Below are positions 16,188 to 27,819 of a stretch of 64,000 nucleotides of DNA, in pieces. The notes beneath the pieces were generated by a model, which was not told where the DNA came from, did no database searches, and saw only the letters and a program-made list of their open reading frames with translations. Location: NCBI GenBank assembly GCA_965200945.1, contig OZ241749.1:682001-746000 (forward strand), given 5' to 3'. This DNA is from JADCRZ01 sp965200945 (GTDB lineage Bacteria; Bacteroidota; Bacteroidia; Chitinophagales; Chitinophagaceae). Position 1 is the first letter of the stretch. Each line of letters starts with the position of its first letter. A program made the position numbers and the translations under genes.

Positions 16188-19100
16188 TCAGGCCAGCTTC
16201 TTCTGAAATCTTCCTCCCGGAGTAGCCTGCTGGATAATCTCCCTCACATTGCCGGTTCTTTTTAAAACTCCCCAGCTCTGTATTTCTCCTTTGATCGCTT
16301 TTACAAACGACTTGTACAACACGTACCACATCAGCCATCTCCATACCAGCCGCTGAGGAATGATCCATATCAGCTTCAGCACGTTTTCCTTTTCGAATAA
16401 AAAGGCCGTCAGGGCCACCAGTATATCGACCAGCATAAACAATTCATAATAGTGCAGGATCTTCATCGCATTACCGGAGAACAAACCGGCGATCATAAAA
16501 ACATCAGCCAGCGGAATCAGACAAGGAATGATGTATTGATATATCAGAATATTGGGGAGCGCCGCCCATCCCAGCCATCTGTAGCGTTTGTTGAAGAGGG
16601 CATCGCGGTGCTTCCAGAAAGTCTGCATTACACCGAAGCTCCAGCGGAAACGCTGTTTGATAAACATGTTCAGTGTTTCTGGTGATTCCGTCAGGGCGAT
16701 CGCCTGGTTTTCATTTTTGACCTGGTATCCGCACTTGAGGATGCGGATGGTAAGGTCGCAGTCTTCTGCCAGCGTATCGGTGGTGAAACCGCCTGCATCT
16801 TCGATCGCCTTTTTATAAAATGCCCCGATGGCACCTGGCACAACCGTGATCGCATTAAGCGCAGCGAATGCTTTGCGTTCAAAATTCTGGCTTGTCGTGT
16901 ATTCGATCGATTGCCACCTCGTCAGCAGATTTACTTCATTGCCCACCTTTACATTGCCTGCCACTGCACCGATTTGCCTACCTTCTTCCGGTTGCAGAAA
17001 GTGCTGCATCAGACGGGTAACTGCATCAGGCAGCAATTTTGTGTCTGCATCGATACAAACAACATAGTCGGCTTTGGAGTTTCTGATGCCGTAGTTGAGT
17101 GCAGAAGCTTTACCTCCATTGGGCTTCGTAAGGATCTGCACTTTCGGGTGATGCTGAAAAACTTCCTGTACGTTAAGAAACGTATTGTCTTTACTTCCGT
17201 CATCTACAAAGATGATCTCAAAATTCGGATAATCGGTTTTGAGCAGGTTCTGAAGCGAGCTGACCGCATTAACTTCTTCGTTGTAGGCCGGAATTATCAC
17301 GCTCACAAGCGGTGCATCCTGCGGAACAATCACAGAGCAGGTAACAGCAGCCAGTTTGCTTTCCTTCCGGTGTTGCCTGGCCGCCATTATACCGAGAAAC
17401 AGGATGCGTGCAATGGATAGAACAATGAATAGAACAAACAGGGTGAAGAGCGTATGCCCGCCCCAGTATCCAAATTCAGCCAGCAGATAGTTCGCTTCGA
17501 GAAGATAGTATCCGGGTCCCTTTGGAACCGCAGGCATCAGGTCTGCCTTTGATTTATGCAGGATGCTGGCAACGGTTGTGAACGTATAACCCCTGTTCTT
17601 GTAATATTCAATGATGCGGGGCAATGCGGCAACGGTTGCAGCCCTGCTGTCTCCGCCGGCATCATGGAGCAGGATGATATTTCCACCCAGGCCGTTTTCT
17701 GTCAGTTCATTCTTTCTTTTAATAATTCTTTCAAGTATTGTGTCTGCTGATATGCCGGGGTACCAGTCCTCCGGATCAATCGATTCTCCTATATCCAGGT
17801 AATTTTTCGTACGCGCAATCGCCACCGGGAGAAGTTCGTCGATTTTCTCAGGTTCTGCGTCGGCATTGTACGGCGCACGGAAAAGGATGGTGGAATGTCC
17901 GGTAATACATTCCAAAAGGGCCCGGGTCGATTCCATTTCAAGCAGCGCCCGGCTTCGGCTGATCTCTGCCACATTCGGGTGAGTGAACGTATGGTTGCCT
18001 ATTTCATGACCTTCCTGATAGATCCGTTTCACCAGGGGAATATTGTTCTCTGCGTTGATACCAACCATAAAAAACGTAGCAGGTACGTGTTCGCGGCTCA
18101 GGATGTCAAGGATCTGTGGTGTGTAAACAGGGTCAGGACCGTCATCAAACGTTAGGACGAGCTGCCTTGCATCTGCCTGGCCGTATTTCTGCACCACAAA
18201 CATAGAGGGCAGGCTGTCATAGTGTTCTTCGCTGATGAGCATCTCAGCGCTGTCTACTTCAGGTGTGATCTTCCCATTGGTAGGCGTCGCGATCACATCC
18301 AGCACTTCCCCTTCACCGCTGTAGTCCACATCGTCAGACGATTCTACTTTTTTGAATTGTTTAAAATCGAACGACTGAAGTGCGGCCTTCGTCATGTTCC
18401 TGTTGTAAAAATCCCACAACCGGCTGTCTTCGGAGCCCAGGCGCCAAAGAGCGACACCGCCGAGTTTGCACTCCGTGGCAAACCGCATGGTATTGAAATT
18501 GGTAGCAGCGTCTGTAAAGTACACGCTGTGTTGCCGCTTGTTTTCGTCGGAATAAGTAAAATTCAGGTTATAGGTATCGTTGTTGTATTCAATGGTGCTT
18601 TCTTCATCCCTTGCAATCTGTAGTGCTTTCTGATAGGTAACGGATTCGCCTTCCCTGCCTTTGGGCCAGTCGTAACCATACGCCGCCAGCGCCAGGATCA
18701 CTTTATTTCCAGGCAATTTTTTAGTCGCCTCATCTACAGCAGCTTCTACCCAACGCTGGTCGCACACAGGACCAGCGGCGGTACCTTCCGAAAACTGATC
18801 GTACGCCATCACAAAAATAAAGTCATTGTATTTTCCCAGTTCGCTGTAGTTATAATCATCATCAAAGGGGATTACATCTTCTGTTACCAGCAGGCCCCTG
18901 GCATGAAGCTTCGTATACAACTCTTTCTGGAAAGCAATAAAAGGCTCATCGGTTTTCTGGTCGAGTTCTTCAAAGTCGACGTTCACACCCACAAAATCAT
19001 TTTTCACGAGCTGACTGATCACATCATTGATCATCCGTTCCCTTTTCGCAGGATTGGTAATTATGCGCTGAACGGCATCGCCTCTAAAAGTTTCTTTCCA

Positions 19101-19667
19101 GTTATTAGAAAGGATGGGCATAATTTTGACGCCGGCTTTTTTCATTACCTGCAGCGCACGGTCGTCTTTCTGGATGGTGAGCGTATCTGCTTTAGGATCT
19201 ATGAACATCCATTCCGGTATCACCAGATTTAACTTGGAGATGTTTCGCTGGAGGGAATAAAAAGATTGCGGGTCCCAGGCTACGTAAAATGCAGACCTGA
19301 TACCACAGGGAAACTGGTTAAAGCTGGCAAAGCTCGTGTCTTCGGCTTTGCAGACAAAAGGAAACGGCTTCTTTCTGGTTTTGTGTGGAAAGCCGGCTGC
19401 CTGCTGGTTTATGAAATAACGAAAGCCTCTGTACTGCTGCGCGATCAGGTTGCTTTTATAAACGAAATTTTGCGGCGGAAGCGCCTTCTTGTACTGGTAT
19501 GTTTTAAGATGGGGGAGGGAAGGAGTATAGCCCCTTACCAGGGTAAAAGTGATGGCTGCAATGCCGAGTAGAGTCAGCAATAAAAAAAAGCGGGAGGTCC
19601 ATTTAACGGTAAGCCAGCGGTTATGCGAGAAGGTTTGAAATACTTGTTGTGAAGAAACAGGGTTCAT
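16188..19667 (-). CDS. Tri-modular GH18-like hydrolase / polysaccharide deacetylase / family 2 glycosyltransferase
   Basis: 1159 residues, three enzyme modules in one membrane protein. A helix at about 24-45 anchors the N-terminus. A GH18-like barrel spans about 125-425, with catalytic Glu233 in GVNVDFEE, MAYD at 287-290 and the late Trp in GGVALWRLG (about 403-411). The two outer Asp of the usual DxxDxDxE motif are Val and Asn. A NodB deacetylase spans about 500-705 with all motifs: TFDDGPD (506-512), HTFTH (559-563), RAPY (597-600), DPEDW (631-635) and LLHD (666-669). Helices at about 738-763 lead to a processive GT2 domain with DAD (873-875), EDCD (968-971), QRFRW (1005-1009) and C-terminal membrane helices. 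It likely polymerises and modifies an N-acetylhexosamine polymer at the inner membrane, comparable to PgaB plus PgaC joined. Substrate is inferred. Confidence 0.9.
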   Translation of the reverse strand: MNPVSSQQVFQTFSHNRWLTVKWTSRFFLLLTLLGIAAITFTLVRGYTPSLPHLKTYQYKKALPPQNFVYKSNLIAQQYRGFRYFINQQAAGFPHKTRKKPFPFVCKAEDTSFASFNQFPCGIRSAFYVAWDPQSFYSLQRNISKLNLVIPEWMFIDPKADTLTIQKDDRALQVMKKAGVKIMPILSNNWKETFRGDAVQRIITNPAKRERMINDVISQLVKNDFVGVNVDFEELDQKTDEPFIAFQKELYTKLHARGLLVTEDVIPFDDDYNYSELGKYNDFIFVMAYDQFSEGTAAGPVCDQRWVEAAVDEATKKLPGNKVILALAAYGYDWPKGREGESVTYQKALQIARDEESTIEYNNDTYNLNFTYSDENKRQHSVYFTDAATNFNTMRFATECKLGGVALWRLGSEDSRLWDFYNRNMTKAALQSFDFKQFKKVESSDDVDYSGEGEVLDVIATPTNGKITPEVDSAEMLISEEHYDSLPSMFVVQKYGQADARQLVLTFDDGPDPVYTPQILDILSREHVPATFFMVGINAENNIPLVKRIYQEGHEIGNHTFTHPNVAEISRSRALLEMESTRALLECITGHSTILFRAPYNADAEPEKIDELLPVAIARTKNYLDIGESIDPEDWYPGISADTILERIIKRKNELTENGLGGNIILLHDAGGDSRAATVAALPRIIEYYKNRGYTFTTVASILHKSKADLMPAVPKGPGYYLLEANYLLAEFGYWGGHTLFTLFVLFIVLSIARILFLGIMAARQHRKESKLAAVTCSVIVPQDAPLVSVIIPAYNEEVNAVSSLQNLLKTDYPNFEIIFVDDGSKDNTFLNVQEVFQHHPKVQILTKPNGGKASALNYGIRNSKADYVVCIDADTKLLPDAVTRLMQHFLQPEEGRQIGAVAGNVKVGNEVNLLTRWQSIEYTTSQNFERKAFAALNAITVVPGAIGAFYKKAIEDAGGFTTDTLAEDCDLTIRILKCGYQVKNENQAIALTESPETLNMFIKQRFRWSFGVMQTFWKHRDALFNKRYRWLGWAALPNILIYQYIIPCLIPLADVFMIAGLFSGNAMKILHYYELFMLVDILVALTAFLFEKENVLKLIWIIPQRLVWRWLMWYVLYKSFVKAIKGEIQSWGVLKRTGNVREIIQQATPGGRFQKKLA

Positions 19668-19681
19668 GACGGTAAGACAAG

Positions 19682-19689
19682 CAAAATTC
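19682..19689 (-). promoter_or_regulatory. Candidate -7 element of the GH18-deacetylase-GT2 gene
   Basis: The minus strand reads GAATTTTG, matching TAnnTTTG except at the first base. Transcription would start near 19678, about 11 bases before the ATG at 19667. The TTAAC pair at 19715-19731 would then lie at about -37 to -53, comparable to its placement before czcC. Confidence 0.35.
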
Positions 19690-19714
19690 CCGAAAGTTAG
19701 CCGTACAGGTTCAC

Positions 19715-19731
19715 CTTAACGAGCGGTTAAC
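19715..19731 (-). promoter_or_regulatory. TTAAC-N6-TTAAG pair upstream of the GH18-deacetylase-GT2 gene
   Basis: TTAA cores begin at 19716 and 19727, an 11-bp step. The upper one lies inside a 12-bp perfect palindrome, GCGGTTAACCGC (19723-19734). Reading with the gene the pair is TTAAC-CGCTCG-TTAAG, 48-64 bp upstream of the start. It resembles the sites before czcC and before the kinase gene. Confidence 0.45.
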
Positions 19732-19784
19732 CGCCGGTCTAAGTCTTAGCCAAGAAGGTGTTACAACGAAAACCCTCTCTGTCG

Positions 19785-20834
19785 TTATATAATCAGCATG
19801 GCATCACCATAGCTGAAAAACCGGTATTTATCCTTGATCGCCTTCTTGTACACTTCCATGGTAAGGTCATAGCCGGCGAAAGCGCAGGTCATGATCAGCA
19901 GGCTTGTTTTAGGGAGGTGAAAATTGGTAACGAGTGAATCAGCGATGTTGAATTTGTAGGGGGGATGAATGAAATGGTTGGTCCAGCCTTCTGAAGGCTT
20001 AAGGAGTCTTTCGGCTGTGAACGAAGACTCCAGGGCACGCATGGTGGTGGTACCGATGGAGCAGATCCTTTTTCCATCTGTCTTTGCCTTGTTTACGATC
20101 TTGCAATCGTGGTCTTCGATCAAATAATATTCGGCATCCATCTTGTGTTTGCTGAGGTCTTCCACTTCGATCGGTCTGAAAGTTCCGAGACCGGTATGGA
20201 GGGTGATTTCTGCGAAGCGAACGCCTTTGATTTCAAGCCGTTTGATCAGTTCACGGCTGAAATGCAAGCCCGCTGTGGGAGCGGCCACTGCGCCTTCGTG
20301 TTTAGCATAAACTGTCTGATATCTTTCTTTATCTTCTTCGTCCGGCTTCCGTTTAATGTATTTGGGAAGCGGGGTTTCACCCAGGTGTTCAAGCATCTGC
20401 CGGAACTCTTCGTCCGTGCCTTCCCATAAGAAACGGATGGTTCGGCCCCGACTTGTGGTGTTATCGATCACTTCGGCAACCAGTTCATCACCATCGCCAA
20501 AGTAGAGTTTGTTGCCGACGCGGATTTTTCTGGCGGGGTCTACGATCACATCCCAGAGGCGGTTGGGTTTGTTCAGTTCACGGAGGAGGAACACTTCGAT
20601 CTTGGCACCTGTCTTCTCTTTGCGGCCGTACATGCGGGCGGGGAACACTTTGGTATTGTTGACAACGAATACATCCTTATCATCAAAGTAGTCGAGGATG
20701 TTGCGGAAGTGCTTGTTTTCCATCTGACCGGTCTGGCGGTTGACCACCATCATACGGCTGTCTTCTCTTTTTTTTGCCGGCGTTTGCGCAATAAGGTTTA
20801 AAGGGAGATCGAATTTGAACTGAGATAATTTCAT
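19785..20834 (-). CDS. queA: S-adenosylmethionine:tRNA ribosyltransferase-isomerase
   Basis: QueA transfers and isomerises the ribosyl group of SAM onto 7-aminomethyl-deazaguanine in tRNA, making epoxyqueuosine at the wobble position of GUN anticodons. From the ATG at 20834 the protein is 349 residues, the usual size. It begins MKLSQFKFDLPLNLIAQTPAKKREDSRMMVVNRQ and shows the family segments VFVVNNTKVFPARMYGRK, HEGAVAAPTAGLHFS, ITLHTGLGTFRP, ICSIGTTTMRALES, and LVTNFHLPKTSLLIM. Eleven extra upstream codons are in frame, but family members start at MKL. It is upstream of the GT2 fusion on the same strand, 117 bp away, with no clear terminator between. Confidence 0.96.
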   Translation of the reverse strand: MKLSQFKFDLPLNLIAQTPAKKREDSRMMVVNRQTGQMENKHFRNILDYFDDKDVFVVNNTKVFPARMYGRKEKTGAKIEVFLLRELNKPNRLWDVIVDPARKIRVGNKLYFGDGDELVAEVIDNTTSRGRTIRFLWEGTDEEFRQMLEHLGETPLPKYIKRKPDEEDKERYQTVYAKHEGAVAAPTAGLHFSRELIKRLEIKGVRFAEITLHTGLGTFRPIEVEDLSKHKMDAEYYLIEDHDCKIVNKAKTDGKRICSIGTTTMRALESSFTAERLLKPSEGWTNHFIHPPYKFNIADSLVTNFHLPKTSLLIMTCAFAGYDLTMEVYKKAIKDKYRFFSYGDAMLII

Positions 20835-21339
20835 AATATGTTTTCTTATTCCACCTTGTACAAACAATTGAATGCTATAACGAGCGCAGAGTGTATTATT
20901 ATTCTAAGGAGGACAAGTTTATTTTTAGTGAATCTCTGGAAAATGCATGAAAGCGACATGACGCAAGCCAAGCCAAAAAGTATGGAAATAAGAAGCTTAT
21001 ACGAATACGGATCTTACCCTGCAGGTATGACATCATGTTACGGCATGATTTTGAGGGTGCGAAATTAAGAAATTAAGCACACATACACAACTAATTCTTC
21101 AAGACGCCTATCTATAAGAATGTTTGTTTGTAGCCGGCTGGTATCTTACTTATTTACCAACGGGTTTTTACCGACTTCAGAAGTGGGACACTAACATTGA
21201 AATCCAGCAGGGTATTTTAGAAATCTTTAAGGAATTTTTTTCGGTTTTTTAAATTGATTTGATTGTATATTTATACCCGCTTTGGATAAAGTAAGTTCTT
21301 TGCATCGGTTCAATAAAAATCAAACATTTCCGATAATAT
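20835..21339. other. Intergenic region between queA and the rRNA promoters
   Basis: About 500 bp, AT-rich. I see no supported gene. It contains an isolated AGGAGG (20904-20911 area) followed by a short GTG frame of 47 codons that resembles nothing I know, and a small hairpin ATCATG/CATGAT (21032-21049) followed by TTT. A GTTCTTTG boxA-like string occurs near 21297, upstream of the first recognised rRNA promoter. Confidence 0.6.
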
Positions 21340-21370
21340 TTTGGTTGTAATAGGAAAGTGGTTACTTTTG
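21340..21370 (+). promoter_or_regulatory. rRNA operon promoter P1
   Basis: A -33 TTTG (21340-21343), 19-bp spacer, and -7 TACTTTTG (21363-21370) match the Bacteroidota consensus exactly. The sequence CCACCC follows. It is about 605 bp upstream of the 16S start. Confidence 0.65.
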
Positions 21371-21502
21371 CCACCCGATTGAAAAAAGGGAGTAGGTCTT
21401 TGGAAGGGAGTAAGCGGGGATGGGAGAAGAGAGAGGGAGTGAGAGAGGAGATTGTGTTGGGAGATTTTTTTTTAGGAAGTAGGAAAAAAGGTCAGGAAAA
21501 GA

Positions 21503-21534
21503 TTTGTGTGGAATAGGATTATGATGTAGCTTTG
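21503..21534 (+). promoter_or_regulatory. rRNA operon promoter P2
   Basis: TTTG (21503-21506), 20-bp spacer, TAGCTTTG (21527-21534), then CACTCCCAAAAAA. It is a near copy of P3, exactly 150 bp upstream of it. Confidence 0.75.
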
Positions 21535-21652
21535 CACTCCCAAAAAACATGGTACTAAGAGTAGTATTGTGGGCAGGTTGAAAATGTTGTAATTGAGGGG
21601 GTTAGGGTCTGGTTTCAGGTTTTTGCTGATAGTAGAAACATTTAGAATTAGA

Positions 21653-21684
21653 TTTGGCAGAATGGAAGATGGGATGTAGCTTTG
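21653..21684 (+). promoter_or_regulatory. rRNA operon promoter P3
   Basis: TTTG (21653-21656), 20-bp spacer, TAGCTTTG (21677-21684), then CCCTCCCAAAAA. It is the promoter nearest to 16S, about 290 bp before it. Confidence 0.75.
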
Positions 21685-21750
21685 CCCTCCCAAAAATGAA
21701 GATAGAAAGGGGCCTGCAGGATGCAGATTTTGCGGGTCAATAATATAAAA

Positions 21751-21760
21751 GTTCTTTGAA
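21751..21760 (+). promoter_or_regulatory. boxA-like antitermination element before 16S
   Basis: GTTCTTTGAA at 21751-21760 resembles the GTTCTTTGACA before 23S at 24048. Such repeated leader and spacer elements are the expected place for the NusB/S10 antitermination signal of rRNA operons. Confidence 0.45.
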
Positions 21761-21974
21761 AGAATGGAAGCAGTGGTTGATCGGTCATGATCTTAGGATG
21801 ATGACTGGGAGACCGAAAAAAAATAGCTTATACGTAAAACAAGGTAAGGAAGATCCGAAGCGGTCAGAGAGTGGTTTGGTAATGTTCTTAAAGGGGCACG
21901 AAAAATACAAATGACAAGCAACGTTAATCTTTTCAAATGAGTAAGATTAAAGTCAGCTGATCAAACAATACTAT

Positions 21975-23509
<1,535 letters not shown>

Positions 23510-23722
23510 TAGAGATGCCCCTTATAATAGGAAGCGACTTTGATCGCCTCTGACAATTAAACGTTCTCGGGCCATCTTTTTTATCTTGTACGTGTAAGTA
23601 AATAAACCTGGAGGTTGTTCAAACGATCACTGCTTCTTCTTCTTTCAATCTTTTAAAAAAAAGTTCTTATACATACTTATCATATCTCTTCCGAACACAG
23701 GAGCAGGACCAATTTCACAAAC

Positions 23723-23800
23723 AGATCCGTAGCTCAGCCTGGTTAGAGCACTACACTGATAATGTAGGGGTCACCAGTTCAAATCTGGTCGGGTCTACCA
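23723..23800 (+). tRNA. tRNA-Ile (GAT)
   Basis: 78 bases with encoded CCA. The acceptor stem AGATCCG pairs with CGGGTCT (one G-T). The anticodon stem-loop CTACA-CTGATAA-TGTAG gives anticodon GAT. The T arm is ACCAG-TTCAAAT-CTGGT. It lies in the 16S-23S spacer, the usual place in rRNA operons. Confidence 0.97.
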
Positions 23801-23846
23801 CTGTTATCAGGCACCGAGCGATGCGGGTGTTACAATACACACACAT

Positions 23847-23923
23847 GGGGGGTTAGCTCAGCTGGCCAGAGCATCTGCCTTGCACGCAGAGGGTCATCGG
23901 TTCGACTCCGATATCCTCCACCA
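23847..23923 (+). tRNA. tRNA-Ala (TGC)
   Basis: 77 bases with encoded CCA. The acceptor stem GGGGGGT pairs with ATCCTCC using two G-T pairs. The anticodon loop CTTGCAC in the stem TCTGC/GCAGA gives TGC. The T arm is ATCGG-TTCGACT-CCGAT. It follows tRNA-Ile by 46 bp in the spacer. Confidence 0.97.
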
Positions 23924-24047
23924 TCGAAGAAAGAAGAGAGAAGGAAACAAAACAAATGATGTACGGCTCTGCTACCGAGTAGAGGCCGGAGTGATTCGAG
24001 ATCCATACATCAGCGATTCTTTTGGTTTTAGGGCCAAGAGAGATAAG

Positions 24048-24058
24048 TTCTTTGACAT
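24048..24058 (+). promoter_or_regulatory. boxA-like element before 23S
   Basis: GTTCTTTGACA lies in the spacer 120 bp before 23S and echoes the element before 16S. A role in rRNA antitermination is expected by position. Confidence 0.45.
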
Positions 24059-24168
24059 ATTGCAAGAAAGTTATACAACAAGTCTAAGTTGTAAACAGAG
24101 TACAAAAAACAAGAAAGAGAATATAGGTACGAGAAAGCGAAAAGCAAGTAGTTTTTATAAGTCAATTT

Positions 24169-27078
<2,910 letters not shown>

Positions 27079-27171
27079 TTTTTTTTCTTTCTTATATCAT
27101 CATGGTTCTTTTTATTGTTGTACACTGATACGAAGACCAAAGTTATACCGACTTGCAATATGTCACTTTTT

Positions 27172-27288
<117 letters not shown>

Positions 27289-27298
27289 CTCATTTATA

Positions 27299-27340
27299 CG
27301 AAGAAGCCTCTTATACACTATAAGAGGCTTCTTCGTTTTT
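27299..27340 (+). terminator. rRNA operon terminator
   Basis: A perfect 17-bp stem (27299-27315 and 27319-27335) with a 3-base loop CAC, followed by TTTTT. It starts 11 bp after the 5S gene. Confidence 0.93.
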
Positions 27341-27819
27341 ACTACTTTCTTACTCGCACCCCTCAGTTCAACCTCCTGCCTCTCCCATCCTGGCTCTCCA
27401 GACATGTTATGTGATGACTTCACACTACCACTCCATTCTCACCACTCCCTCCTCCTTTTTACTCCCCCATTCCTTCCCCTGACTTTTATCAACGAAAAAA
27501 CCCAGAGAAAATATTTTGGTGCAAGTTTTCTCGCAGTACATACTTTACTCTGTTTTTCATCTAACTGCTCTCCATACTTTACAAACTTATCCGCATAATT
27601 TGCTACCAACTGTCCGCCTGGCTGATTTCAGCTTTCCTTTGCCTACTTCTATTTTGCCTTTCAGTGAATACAATGTGATACTTAAGTAAATCGTGGTGGT
27701 GTGTCTCAAAATCAATACCTTAGAAGAACGAAGTTATATCAGCTGCATAATTCTCAGGTTATCTCTATGTACGCTGATATTCAATGTTTTAAAACTTCTG
27801 AAAAAGAAACACATGTCTT
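27341..27819. other. Intergenic region between the rRNA terminator and glgB
   Basis: About 480 bp without a supported gene. The stretch around 27360-27500 is strongly pyrimidine-rich on the plus strand. The last 200 bp presumably hold the glgB promoter, but I could not find an exact TAnnTTTG with a -33 box; CTATTTTG near 27650 is one base out of register. Confidence 0.6.

Noticed and set aside
20904..21068. AGGAGG followed by a 47-codon GTG frame upstream of the rRNA promoters
   Set aside because: Spacing from the Shine-Dalgarno to the start is too long (about 16 bases), and the peptide resembles nothing; left as an unannotated possibility.
21362..21693. Two minus-strand open frames over the rRNA promoter region
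   Set aside because: Pro/Leu/Ser-rich translation of a purine-rich tract that contains clear rRNA promoters.
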